A stretch of 64,000 bases of DNA from Kingdonia uniflora (Eukaryota; Streptophyta; Magnoliopsida; Ranunculales; Circaeasteraceae). The translations under genes and the position numbers were made by a program. Positions 1 to 9,619 of this stretch are shown in pieces. The notes beneath the pieces were generated by a model. That model was not told the origin of the DNA, searched no databases, and was given only the letters and a program-made list of their open reading frames with translations. The stretch covers positions 3,782,001 to 3,846,000 of the forward strand of contig JACGCM010000669.1 of NCBI GenBank assembly GCA_014058105.1. The letters run 5' to 3'. How positions within the stretch are numbered: position 1 is the stretch's first letter; every line of letters starts with the position of its first letter.

Positions 1-582
1 TACCCAAAGACACTAGAATAGGATCAAACACATTCTACGGTACCTGAAAGGTACAATAGACTTGGGCCTATTCCACCCAAAAAGTGGTAAATGTATAATT
101 ATAAGGGAAGTCGACGCAAGATACTTGTCAGACCCACATAGAGGCCGTTTTTAGTCGTATTATATGTTCTTGTATGGTAATACAGTAATTTCACGGTGGT
201 CAGTAAAGTAGACGATGGTTGCTACATCTTCAAACCACGCAAAGATTCTCACACTTCATGAAGTTGGTAGAGAATATTATTGATTATGCTCCTAGGTGAT
301 TCATATTAACAAAACTTGTGGATTAAATTCTATCTAGCAGGACCCCACTACTCTCTACGAAGATAATGTTGCTTATATCGCTGAAGCCAGAGGAGGTTTT
401 ATCAAGGGTGACAGAACCAAATATATTTCATCGAAATTTTTCCATATACACGAATTACAGAAGGTGAATAAAATTAATATTGTTCAAGTACATTCAGTAG
501 ACAACTTAGCAGATCTATTCACGAAGGCTCTTGCATACTCTACGTTTAAAAAATTGGTACATGGAATAAGCATGCAAATTTT
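1..582 (+). pseudogene. Ty1/copia RNase H remnant (3' end of pol)
   Basis: Conceptual translation across two or more frames gives the C-terminal RNase H of a Ty1/copia polyprotein. At about 30-110 it reads like KHILRYLKGTIDLGLF. At 150-240 it resembles the block GYLF.YG.TAISWRSVKQ..VATSS. At 343-580 it runs LYEDNVAYIAEARGGFIKG to HSVDNLADLFTKAL, the usual last copia block before the 3' LTR. Frameshifts and stops make it non-functional. The 5' part lies beyond the left edge. It is followed directly by a polypurine tract and LTR, so this is the 3' end of a sense-oriented element. Confidence 0.85.
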
Positions 583-867
583 ATATTCTTTAATGTTTCA
601 AGGAGAAACATCTCTGGGAGATAGATGTCAGGGAGAGTAGTCTCCACCTGATGTAGGCACATGTGTATTGTACTTTTTTCCCCCTAATAATATAATTTTT
701 GTCCCTGTGGGTTTTACTGGCTAGAGGTTTTGATGAGGAAAGGTTATACGTGCCCACCACCCATCTATAGCATAGGATTGTACTTTTTCCTTGCACAACT
801 TTTTACCCAAGAGGGTTTTACTAGGCGGAGGTTTTAACGAGACAAGTTGCTTGGATGTGGGACCCCC

Positions 868-1122
868 CAAGGGGGAGCGTTAGGGTAGAGTCTGGCTAGG
901 GCTCACCCTAACTGGGTTTGGTGTGTCCCACCGACTCCTAACCTATGGGATAGAGTTTTAAAGAGTTATTTAGCCATCTATATATATCAATAGGGATGTA
1001 TCTCCTATAACGAAGGTTATTGATTAATCTAATAATGGTTTTCTCTCTTCTCTCTATATTATGTCTATATTATTTGTGCGTGATTACGATTATTACCAGA
1101 GGGATAGTTGTTGTTCCTAACA
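868..1122 (+). repeat. Copia polypurine tract and 3' LTR
   Basis: The purine run CAAGGGGGAGCG near 868-879 is the polypurine tract. The LTR then begins at about 878 with a degenerate CGTTAGGG (expected TGTTAGGG) and ends at 1122 with CCTAACA, so the ends are near-inverted. About 245 bp. The upstream LTR is outside the window. Confidence 0.75.
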
Positions 1123-1640
1123 GAGTAAATTTAAGTGTAAAGAGTCTACTACAGCAGCTATAACTTGGATGATTATTGAAGTTGTGAGATTTAAGATGGC
1201 CTCAATCACATTTATATGTGAAGACAATGTTGTTAAGAGAACTTTCTTTGATTACTGGATTTTGAGCCAAGTTGAAGAACTGTTACTCATATTGCTTGTT
1301 GGTGGTTAACTCACCAGTAGGAGTGATTGTTGTGAACACTGATGAATCATTGGCAAATGTGGGAGTATATCGAGCTATGTCTAGAGATTCTAATGGTACA
1401 ATGTCGCTACCTTGCAATGATGAGGTGTTAGCTGAGTCAATTCTAATTCTTGAACTACAAAGTATGTCTCAAGGTATTCAGCTTGCCTTGGACTTAGGTG
1501 GTCATGTTGTTCCTCTTAGATCTGACTCCCAAGAAGCTGTTAATATTGTTAATAATAAGATCCCCCCTCCATGGAGAGCTAAAAAGATTAACAACCAGAT
1601 GTCTGTAGGTTTGGAGATTTGGTGCTCTAGCTAGTAGTGC
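1123..1640 (+). pseudogene. LINE C-terminal RNase H-like fragment
   Basis: The ORF at 1272-1634 resembles the RVT_3 RNase H-like domain at the C-terminus of plant L1-type LINE polyproteins. It shows VVNTDESLA.VGVYRAMSRDSNG, then ESILILELQSM..GIQLALDLG, then DSQEAVNIVNNK and PPWRAKKINNQM. Upstream, 1130-1270 translates in another frame to the linker before this domain. The fragment abuts the copia LTR at 1122, so the copia may have inserted in the LINE. The 3' tail at 1640-1830 shows no further coding. Confidence 0.7.
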
Positions 1641-1884
1641 CCCTGCATTCGGTCACTTTTCCTAGTGATACCAAGCTCCTTTGCTGAAGATTTGATGAAG
1701 ATTGCATATTAAGGTGTTTGTGGAAAGGTTTACTATAGACTAACTTCTAGTTCTTAGTAGACGTTGTGTATGTATATTCTTGCAGCCCTCTTTAGTGTTT
1801 AGGCCCGACCTTCCCCTCCCCTCCCCGGATGTAGGGTGGGGAAGTTGTCCCCACTTATGTATTATTGTTTTGTTTTGTGTATAG

Positions 1885-2000
1885 TTGTTTTTTTAAAGGC
1901 AAGCCAATTTTATATAGGGATTCATAACCCTATAACTCTATGGGGTTTCAAACCCATGACTCCTCTCTTGGTAGAGGGTCACAACCACCAGTGGGCAATG
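1885..2000 (-). mobile_element. SINE-like tRNA-derived fragment
   Basis: On the - strand, GGGTTTGAAACCCC (about 1940-1955 in + coordinates) resembles a Pol III B box. A region like an A box lies about 40 nt upstream of it. The downstream end runs into TTGGCTTGCCTTTAAAA, similar to the tails of plant SINEs. No target duplication was identified, and a diverged tRNA relic is possible. Confidence 0.35.
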
Positions 2001-2150
2001 GTTCTTTTGTGTATAGTTATTGGGGGTTAGTAACCCCAAGCTCAAAAAATGACATGACAAGAGGAAATCAATAAAAGAGATCCGACAAGGACAAGAAGAG
2101 ATCGACAAAAGAGATCAGAGATGATAGGCAAGATTACAAGTAGTATACTC

Positions 2151-2762
2151 TGTAATGACCTAATTCTGTAGCTCGAAATGGCTCAAAATTAACTTTTACA
2201 CAAAATATACCTGTGACAAAAACTAATGTAAAGCAAGAAATGACGCAGGTAATTTAGCGTAGAAAACCTTTGAATAGGTAAAAACCATGACCTCGAGTTT
2301 AGGGTTTTAGTAACAGTAACTTTTATTGCTTGAGGTTGATATCTTATTACAAGTGATCTCTCGAACTAGAAATACTTGATCTTGAAAATAAGAATTTTGT
2401 AATATTTAAGAATCTAGAGATTCTTGTATTAGAGTCTAGAAAATCTGGATTTTCTTGGTCTCATTCTCTGTCTCTGTCTCTTCTGGAACTTTTTATTTAT
2501 ATAAACCTTACCCACAGCTCGTTATCGTGTTAAAGCACGTTCTCTGAATAATGAGGTAAGTGGTAGTTGACTATGTAACTGTTTAGTTCATGAGAGACAG
2601 GTATATTTGACTTGTTTAAATTCTTTTGTTGTACTCGATCTACGTTCTTTATCAGTTCGTGGTCTAGGTGTCAACGCTGACTGTTTATGTCACATGTGTA
2701 ATGCGTGAGTCTAATATGGAGGTAGTTTAAATTTGAGTTAGGTCGAGGGATAGGTCTCTACA
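2151..2762 (-). repeat. Tat-type gypsy LTR (copy A), 3' LTR on - strand
   Basis: 612-bp LTR. On the + strand it starts TGTAATGACC and ends TCTCTACA, flanked inside by the C-rich block ATCTCCCCCTCGC. That block is a polypurine tract when read on the - strand, so this is the 3' LTR of a minus-strand element. About 330 bp of it recur in inverted orientation at 8460-8785, and the last ~150 bp resemble the LTR at 50871. The host-side flank is TACTC. Confidence 0.8.
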
Positions 2763-2776
2763 ATCTCCCCCTCGCA
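2763..2776 (-). other. Polypurine tract of copy A
   Basis: On the - strand GCGAGGGGGAGAT lies immediately before the LTR start TGTAGAGACC. The copy at 51654 has the same arrangement. This sets the element polarity. Confidence 0.75.
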
Positions 2777-2929
2777 ACTAAAGGTACGAGTGGCTTTGGT
2801 TGAGAACAAACTTTAGGATTGGTATTGTTAGAAGTTAAAAATAAATTACGTATTAATGGTGATTTGACTGGTTGGGTATTGGGTATTTTTATGGAAAGAT
2901 GTATCTGGTATTTATGATGATGAAAAGGA

Positions 2930-3560
2930 TTGATGTATATGACGTTTGCGGTTCCGAGAATAGTTCTACTTGAAATCATGACTGCTTTGGAAATGTACCT
3001 GTACATTAAATATGAGTTTTATATAAATAGTACATGTACTGTAGTTTGGCAAAGTACGTTGTGTTGTAACATTTTCTGTAATTCTGGGGTGATAATGGTG
3101 AAGATCAGGAGAATGGTTTATGAAAAGAGAGTTTTTGCCGTAATGCAGAGGCTGAAGTTTAGATATTTCGGGGATCAATATGTGGAGATGTCCGCTCAAA
3201 TTCCTGTACCACCGACATATTACGGAATGTCAAAAGACGAAGCGGCTGAAGCTGAGGAGGACTATTACTATGTGTGGAGATTTTATTACGTTGTCTTGAC
3301 AGATGAGCAATATTAGAGGTGTCTCCGTATCCTTGTGGAGGACAAGGTTGATCAGGAGACAGATGCGGGGGCCGGCGTATCTGCGAGGCAGTATTGCCGG
3401 TATCTTGTGAAGGACTAGATTCTTAGGTAGGACTCCTTTTCGTCTTTATCAACTCTCAGTTGGTGGGGGCTATGGAGGAGGAGGAGGAGACGATGGTGGT
3501 GGTGGAGGAAGATCTGTATTAGAGGTCTTACCCCTGCACAATCATTATCTCTTGGCATGA
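2930..3560 (+). pseudogene. Antisense extra ORF a (Gly-rich small protein), copy A
   Basis: This + strand segment runs antisense to the Tat element. At 3215-3316 it encodes EAEEDYYYVWRFYYVVLTDEQY, then after a stop RCLRILVEDKVD. It is clearly related to DDYFQMVGFYYLLTSEAE..NGLRMLAEEAV at 52145-52260 in copy B. Both copies are followed by a Gly-rich tract (GGGYGGGGGDDGGGG at about 3457-3515 here). Stops and frame changes make this copy non-functional. No known family recognised. Its position about 450 bp from the polypurine tract matches copy B. Confidence 0.55.
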
Positions 3561-4322
3561 AGAAGGCCTTCTATTTGAAGGGTTGGTTCAAGCACTGACG
3601 CCTTTGTTTCCTCAGTTTCTTGTGGAAGTAAATGGTGTGAAGAAAAAATGATCTTCAATGATATCTAGTTCTAACTTTGTTTCAGAAGATTCTCGGGGTG
3701 AAACATCACTGAAAGCTGAAAGACATGTTATTTGTAAAGTACCTAAAAAACTTGTTATATATAGCGTATCTGTAATTTATATTCGAGCTTAATAAAAAGT
3801 TATGTTCAAACTATCTGTTGATTGATAGAAGTAACTCTTGTGATTGAAATTAAGCTATAAGAAATATAGATATGTATGATCAGAGAACGAAATGTAATAT
3901 TGGAGATCGAACTAGAAAGTATATTTTAAAAATTGAACTGTAAAAAATGTGTGGTAATACTCGTGAAAAATGTGTCTGTGAAATAGTAGATGTGCAAAAA
4001 CTGATCGAACTGAATAAGTTATAGACTCATGGGGGAAAATATCTTCCCATATGTATAATTTATGGGAATTGAAAGTTCAAGCTTAGGGAGATCTCGCTCA
4101 AAATATTGGATTGGGGGTAGATTTTGATGAATAGATCGAAATGAGGTAGGACGAATCCAAAGAGGTCGATGTGGATAGATAAATTCAAATGATCTTTAGG
4201 GTTTCCAATTATGGAAAAATATATTATAATATATACAGAATGTGGGGGATCTGAAGTTATTTTGAAAAGTATATAAATATGGGGGGGGGGAATGTAAGGT
4301 AACGAGGAGGAAAAAAGATATT

Positions 4323-4703
4323 ATGGTGAGGACTCGATCAGTGAGAGTTCATCAAGCTGCCGAAGGACGATTGGCGATAAATATAACTAAAGTGCAAGAA
4401 AGGATTTTTGGGTTGTTAGGCTATGAATATGACTTGCCTGAATCTGAATTACAGTTCAAAGGCATGGATGTAAGGGAGAGGAAACTTGAGATCGGGCGCC
4501 ATTTTTACTCAGAAATATTCTGTGAAGTAATTCTGGAGCCTACAACTCGAAAAGAGGCAGTGAGGCAAATTGTTGAGGAAAAGATTGAGGAGGAAGATGC
4601 GAGGATTTCTGGGGGTGAACTGATTAGGTGTAGTGCCCCCAGATATTTGGAATGTTTTATGTGTAACTATATGTTAGGGAGCGAATTAAATGAGGTCGAA
4701 TAA
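4323..4703 (+). CDS. Antisense extra ORF b (unknown 126-aa protein), copy A
   Basis: An open 126-codon frame starts with ATGGTGAGG and has no internal stop. I do not recognise the family. The protein begins basic (MVRTRSVRVHQAAEGR), has a Glu-rich middle (RQIVEEKIEEEDAR) and no obvious membrane segment. Its paralogue at 53311-53670 shares VHQAA.GR, LPY-like and LPE blocks, AVRQ.V..KI.EEDAR and the spacing between them. Conservation of the reading frame between two diverged elements suggests past protein-level selection. It lies antisense to the Tat element, between ORF a and ORF c. Whether it is expressed now is unknown. Confidence 0.5.
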   Translation: MVRTRSVRVHQAAEGRLAINITKVQERIFGLLGYEYDLPESELQFKGMDVRERKLEIGRHFYSEIFCEVILEPTTRKEAVRQIVEEKIEEEDARISGGELIRCSAPRYLECFMCNYMLGSELNEVE

Positions 4704-5650
4704 CTGTAATTGGAATGTAGTTAGATTGGTGCTTTGAATATGTCCACTTTTGTTGTAAATGTTGTTTGTGACTGTTGTGAACAAATAAAAGATTTAAATT
4801 TGAAATATGATAGCTTTGGGAATGACGTCAGCAATTCTATAAATAGTAGAAGTAGAAATAAAAAGGCATATAACTTTAATTTGTGTCTTTTGTATAATTA
4901 CAGGGAAAGTTTGATTACATGTGAGTGTTGAGTCATCATGAGTGTGGGGAGGTCAGAGAGAGATTTTGGTAGGAGAGATGAAAATATATTTAAATATAGG
5001 ACTAGTGGCAATGATGGGAAGGTGTTTTCACCAAAAAAGTAAAAAAACGTCTGACATTAATTGTGGAAGAGACGTCTCGTTCCAAAATTGAGGGCGGCTT
5101 GTGCGAAGCCCAGTAACTGCCAGCAGTTAAGAGAGAAACTATAAATAATATTTCATCGTCTTCATTCAAACGTTTATCATCTTCTAAAAATTTGAAGAAC
5201 AATGGGAGAGAAAAGAGAAAAATTTATAGAGATTCACGTGAGAGATTAGACAAAAGTGATCAACAATCAAGGCAAGAAAAAGTTGTTGAGACAGAGTCAC
5301 GAATGTGGTTGCACAACAGGGTTGTGAAGGATTTGGCGCTGCTTCAGATTCGTATTCAGACGTTGAAGGTTAGTAAATGATTTAAATTTATAAATGTGGG
5401 TTTGAAAGATTTTTGTGGTTTTCAAATTATTTTTTTGAAAAATTGTTGTTTATAGTAATGTTTTTGACAAATTTGTTTGATCTCTCGTGAAAAAAGAGAT
5501 ATATGGATAATAGACGTATATGCATGATATATGTATGGTAAAGTGTTAATGGATGTGTAAAAGATAATGACATAATACCTGGACCTGTATGTAGGTTGAG
5601 CGTGATGAATATCTGTATAGAATCAAACCTCATCCTTAGATTTGTAATTG

Positions 5651-6346
5651 AGATGGAGACTTCAATTGATACGAAGACGTCGACCTCTGGTCGTACTGTT
5701 GAGTCTGAACATGTAGAATCTGAGGGGGGAGGACGAAGTAGTATTTGTTCAATTTTTAGACTTTCCTGGTAAATTGGTATAGTACCCTCTGAACTCCGAT
5801 GTGTTTAGAGAGTTCTGTAAATCCAAAGCTCCTGTAGGTGGAATATCGGGCAACGTTGTAGAACATGTCGGTAGGCAATTCAGAGGTTGTACTGAATTAA
5901 CCAGGGAAGTGCATTTCTTTTTGTTGCCTGACTTAGAAAATGAGAAACTAGATAGGGGAGTGGATGAGTCAGTCTCCCTTGAGTATTTTGATAGAAATGT
6001 CCAAGGTGACCTGGATGAGAATTTTGTATGTTATCTGTCTCAGTTGGAGTATGGATTGAGTTTGTCCCTTAGCAATCTTGCGAAAGGTATAATAAATATT
6101 ATAGGGGTTTGTCCTGCCCACCTGAATGGAAACATGTGAGAAGTGATTCTTGTTTGTGAGAGTTTTAATAGGTTGTGGAAGGAGAATGAGGTGAAGAGGA
6201 GAATATCTCTTGAAGATGTTTTGCAGTATTATGATGTAGAAAATTATTCTACAACTGGAGGGGCATATTTATATTCGATCTCGTCTCGACTGCTTTTCTT
6301 TGATCTGAATTCAGCAGGTCGAATGTGGAATGATAATACGATATAG
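5651..6346 (+). pseudogene. Antisense extra ORF c, N-terminal Transposase_28-like domain, copy A
   Basis: Pieces at 5801-6139 and 6143-6346 form one frame interrupted by a stop at about 6139. The block QLEYGLSLSLSNLAKGIIN....CPAHLNGNM, followed by CESFNRLWKE, matches the pattern of the Pfam 'putative gypsy type transposon' domain (PF04195): YGL.LPL...., then PAQL.PNA, then a helix with LW or KW. It aligns along its length with 55118-55435 in copy B. Upstream, 5651-5790 encodes a Ser/Glu-rich leader in a shifted frame. The rest of ORF c has been replaced by a gag fragment on the other strand. Confidence 0.6.
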
Positions 6347-6479
6347 GTGAAAGGTGATTGCCTTCAGAGAGAAGATGAAGAACCAATGAAACTTTTATAT
6401 AGAACTGTGATGAAAAATAAGTAATAGTGTATAATATCGAACTGTTGTAATTGAAGGTTGTTCTATTGTTTGATAATGT

Positions 6480-7266
6480 TTTATGGTTGATTTATAGGTC
6501 TTTAGTCCAAGGTGGCGAAGGAGTCCCTAATAGATATTGTTGCTCGAGTAGGTACCAACCCCAAACCTTTTGGTACTTCCATATCGAATAGCTCTTTGGC
6601 AATCGAACTACCTTATATCTTGGTAAGATCGTCTGTATTGTTGAGAACTTGTGTTTCAATCAATTCCTTGATTCATTGATCCATATGTTCTTGAGTGACA
6701 TATTGACGTGTGATCTGAGTGATTTGGCGAGGTGGTGGAGGATTATGAGTACCGGTGCCTTCACTCAAACGATCACATGCTGGAATTCAAGGCTGAGGTC
6801 GTTATTCTTCCTTTTGACGCTTGGAAAGTCGGAGACCTCTACTGAAATCAGATTGAACTTCACCACCCAAATGAATGAAAGGTTGAGGTTCGTGTTGAAC
6901 ATTTTGGGAAATTGCTTTGCTAGTGGCTCCTCGAGGTTCTAACCTTTCTTGTGCAGAAACTCAGGAGTTCTCCAAAACTTGATCACAATTTCTAGTTTGG
7001 GGAGCCTGTTCAGTGTCTTGCAAAGCCTATAATGCAGTCTACATGGTTGTCATCTGTTCTTTGTGTCGTTTGAATGCTGTCAAACGAGCTTGTCACTCAG
7101 TGTCGAGCTCTTTGTTGCGGAGCTCTCGGTCAAGAATTAACTGACGTTCGAGCTCATTATGTTTCTCTGTTTCGGCATGGAGATTCGCCCGTAGTTTTAT
7201 AAGATGTTTTGACTCAACTGAAATATCGAGCTAGATTCCTGTTGCTGGTCGTCTGGAAGTGACCAT
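6480..7266 (-). pseudogene. Tat-type gypsy gag N-terminal fragment
   Basis: Reading the - strand from ATG at 7266 gives a single frame of about 255 codons interrupted only by stops, with no frameshift needed. It starts MVTSRRPATG. A coiled-coil, charged region follows (LRANLHAETEKHNELERQL, then DRELRNKELDTE), then a Pro-rich stretch (THNPPPPRQ). It ends with TSISNS-side sequence antisense to SIAKELFDMEVPKGLG, which resembles the start of the Tat gag core. Most stops fall where Trp or Gln would fit (TGA/TAG/TAA), the pattern left by cytosine deamination. It sits directly next to antisense ORF c, with no pol between. Confidence 0.55.
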
Positions 7267-7631
7267 GATTATATATGGAAAGTAGAGTGAATGTGTGCCT
7301 TAGGATATCATGGAAATGTCTTTTTTCCCACAGATGGAGCTAAATGTAAGAAAATGAGAAAAAAAAAAAAAAGATGTAAAAAAAGAAAAGAAAAAACAAA
7401 AAACAAAAAGGAGCAAAAAAGAATAAGAATAAAAAAATAAAATAAATAAAGGAAAGTAAAAAATGAAAAAATAAAGAAAGAAAAAAACTTGAGGAACTTT
7501 GTGCTCAGTTGGTAGAATTGAGGACGACGAGCTTGGCAGAGTCAAATAAAGCTGCGGAGAAGGCAAATTAGCATAATGAGATTATGCCACGCGTAGATAG
7601 ACACATAGAGTGACAAGACAAACGGTATAAA

Positions 7632-7930
7632 AACTTTTAAGAACGTTATCAGAGATTGAAAGAGTATTTTTCCCAGGCAGTTATACCCGCTGCAACGCGC
7701 TCAAAGATGTTAATGGTTGTTATTGTCTATTTTGTGGAGGAAGTGAGAAGACTTGAGTTTGAGAGGAATACCTTACACGACTCTCTATCGGGAAGAGGAT
7801 GTATTTGTAAAACCGATATAGATCGAGGAAACTATATGAATGTCATAAAAATAGAGCTAGGTTCTCGACCTGTTGAATTGGTAGAACAAGACAGGATTAT
7901 TGTAGCTGCTCGAGCACCAAATTTTATGGC
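7632..7930 (+). pseudogene. Antisense extra ORF c, C-terminal fragment (left palindrome arm)
   Basis: The frame at 7656-7930 reads YFVEEVRRLEFERNTLHDSL, then CICKTDIDRGNYMNVIK, and further on IIVAARAPNFMAF. It matches the end of ORF c in copy B (59244-59480: FFVAEFNRLEAESITVYDKL, then QIVVGRMPEFM). Beyond about 7930 the frame runs into the opposite palindrome arm. Confidence 0.6.
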
Positions 7931-8180
7931 ATTCATACAGTTTCCTCGATCTATATCGGCTTTACAAATACATCCTCTTCTCGACAGACAGTCATGTAAG
8001 GTATCCCTCTCAAACTTAAGTCTTCTCACTTCCTCCACAAAATAGGAATTAACAGCCATTAGCATCTGTAAGCGCGTTTCTTCGGGCATAACTGCATGGG
8101 AAAATGTTATCTCAATCTCTGATAACGCTCTTGAAAGTTTTTATACCATCCGTCTTGCCAGTCCATGCGTTTATCTGCGC
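7880..8180 (-). pseudogene. Antisense extra ORF c, C-terminal fragment (right palindrome arm)
   Basis: This is the mirror copy of the left arm. The - strand frame at 8089-7832 reads SYFVEEVRRLKFERDTLHDC, then CICKADIDRGNCMNAIK. The two copies differ at scattered codons, so the inversion is not recent or the arms came from different element copies. Confidence 0.6.
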
Positions 8181-8337
8181 GTGACATAATCTCTTTATGG
8201 TCATTCGCCTTCGTCGCTGCTTTATTTGACTCTGCCTGGCTTGTCGTCCTCAATTCTACTAACTAAGTACGAAGTTCCTCAAGTTCCATTCTTTATTATT
8301 TATTTATTTTAAATTTTCTCATTTCCTTTTTTTTTAC

Positions 8338-8415
8338 ATTGGGAATTGAACCCACGACCACGTGGTTAAAAGCCACAACACATTATCAAACAACATCATC
8401 ACATATAGATACTCT
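8338..8415 (-). mobile_element. tRNA-Lys-like sequence, probable SINE head
   Basis: On the - strand, GTGGCTTTTAACCAC can form an anticodon arm with loop CTTTTAA (anticodon UUU, Lys). GTGGTCGTGGGTTCAATTCC follows, an almost perfect B box and T arm. A weak D-arm-like TGATGTTGTTTGATA lies upstream, and a poly-A run follows the T arm. The acceptor stem is not formed, so this is not a working tRNA gene. A tRNA-Lys-derived SINE head or retrotransposed tRNA is likelier. It is absent from the other palindrome arm. Confidence 0.45.
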
Positions 8416-8459
8416 AAAGTACCTTTCTTTTTAAAGATAAAAACAAAAAGAATAAAAAA

Positions 8460-8785
8460 AAAAGACATAGAAGAGACAAAGAAAAACTAGATTTTCTAGA
8501 CTCTAACAAAAGAATCTCTAGATTCTGAAACACTATAAAATTCTTATTTACAAGATTAAGTATTTATAGTTCGAGAGATCACTTGCAATAAGATATCAGT
8601 CTCAAGCAATAAAAATTACTGTTACTAAAACTCTCAACTCGAGGTCGTGATCTTTTACCGATTCAAAGATTTTCCACGCTAAATTACCTGTGTCATTTCT
8701 TGCTTTACATTAGTTTTTGTCACAGGTACATTTGGTGTAAGAGCTCATTTCGAGCCATTTTAAGCTATGGAATTAGGCCATTACA
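8460..8785 (+). repeat. Partial Tat-type LTR, inverted relative to 2151
   Basis: The reverse complement aligns with 2151-2480 almost throughout, for example AACTAATGTAAAGCAAGAAA and TTATTGCTTGAG in both. It ends at 8785 with GGCCATTACA, the LTR 3' terminus in + orientation. The U3 part and polypurine tract are missing. The right flank is TATTA, which is not the TACTC found left of 2151. Confidence 0.75.
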
Positions 8786-8830
8786 TATTAATTTTCCCCG
8801 TATTCTGAAAGTTTAAATTGCAGGGTATAA

Positions 8831-9138
8831 GAGCATCCACAATAGTTGGAGGGTGGATTTTCCCCAATCCACCCCAAAAACCAATTCTCCCCAAATCCAC
8901 CTACAACAGTTGAGCCCAAATCAATGTGGATTTTACCCAACGCAGTTCAGAACTGCGCGGTATCAATCCACAAAAAATCTACCCAGAAGATGGAGAATCC
9001 ACCCACCCTTAGGATGGATATTGGGTGGCCACGTCATCGAATTCACCTATCTGCTGGGAGGTAGATTGCTTGGAGAAGAGGGTGGATTTGCAAATCCACC
9101 TTGTCACGTGAGAATCCACCTAGCTGTTGTGGATACTC
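8831..9138. mobile_element. Tourist-like (PIF/Harbinger) MITE, 308 bp
   Basis: It starts GAGCATCCACAATAG after TAA (8828-8830) and ends CTGTTGTGGATACTC before TTA (9139-9141). The ends are inverted, and the 3-bp TWA targets are typical of PIF/Harbinger. No coding capacity. It has many GGTGGATT/AATCCACC repeats and one copy of the subterminal motif CGCAGTTCAGAACTGCGCGG (8941-8960). It shares ends with the large element starting at 9142. Confidence 0.75.
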
Positions 9139-9416
9139 TTAGAGCATCCACAGCAGTCAAGAGGGTGGATTGGATGAATTTCAAGGTAAATCCAATCCAC
9201 CCCACAACAATTTACAATCCACCCCAAGGTGAATTCACCCCAGCGCACTTCTGAACCGCACGCCAAAATGGACGTCCCAGATGGGTCTACGTGTTTTAAT
9301 CTTAGCCATCAAAGTCGCAGTGCACTTCTAAACCGCACGGCAAGCTTGGCCAATAAGAATCAGACACGTCAGGCATTTAAATTTTTTTTATGCCGCGCAG
9401 TTCAGAACTACGCGGC
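8941..9416. repeat. Subterminal near-palindromic motif, left cluster (4 copies)
   Basis: Copies lie at 8941-8960 (in the MITE), 9243-9264, 9318-9342 and 9392-9416. The consensus is GCACTTCTGAACCGCGCGG or its symmetric form GCAGTTCAGAACTGCGCGG. The core TTCTGAA/TTCAGAA is an odd-centred palindrome. Repetition only at the element ends suggests binding sites for the Myb-like protein or the transposase; this is an inference. Confidence 0.6.
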
Positions 9417-9619
9417 TTCTCCCTAAGTCTTTTAGGCTTAATTTTTGGCATTTCCTTTCAAGTATATTTGAACAACTTTCCACAAGTGCATGCATATCCT
9501 AGGCATTACAAGTGAATTAACAAGTGCATATCCTAGGCATTAGGCATTAAGCTTGGCATACCCAACCTTACTCCACAAGTTTCCCAACCCAACCCATTTC
9601 CTCTGTTAATCACTTTAAA

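Larger units (their letters stand above)
7340..8330. repeat. ~1 kb imperfect palindrome
   Basis: The left arm (about 7488-7860, with an A-rich extension back to 7340) is the reverse complement of the right arm (about 7918-8290, T-rich extension to 8330). For example GAATTGAGGACGACGAGC at 7516 faces the complement of the block near 8250, and GATGTATTTGTAAAACCGAT at 7798 faces ATCGGCTTTACAAATACATC at 7954. Roughly 60 bp separate the arms. By eye the arms are well above 80% identical. Each carries the C-terminal coding end of the antisense extra ORF. Confidence 0.8.

Noticed and set aside
2758..3199. Minus-strand ORFs of ~80 codons overlapping ORF a
   Set aside because: They are complements of the conserved + strand ORF a and show no similarity of their own.
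7300..7566. 88-codon Phe/Ser-rich minus-strand ORF resembling a membrane protein
   Set aside because: Translation of the A-rich tract at 7340-7490; low-complexity artefact.
2151..8785. Single transposon with long terminal inverted repeats (for example a foldback or Mutator-like element)
   Set aside because: The inverted ends match gypsy LTRs with PPT and gag, and flanking 5-mers (TACTC and TATTA) are not a target duplication.
8846..9254. Overlapping + strand ORFs of 72 and 133 codons
   Set aside because: They arise from GGTGGATT/AATCCACC repeats in the MITE and element end, not from a protein.
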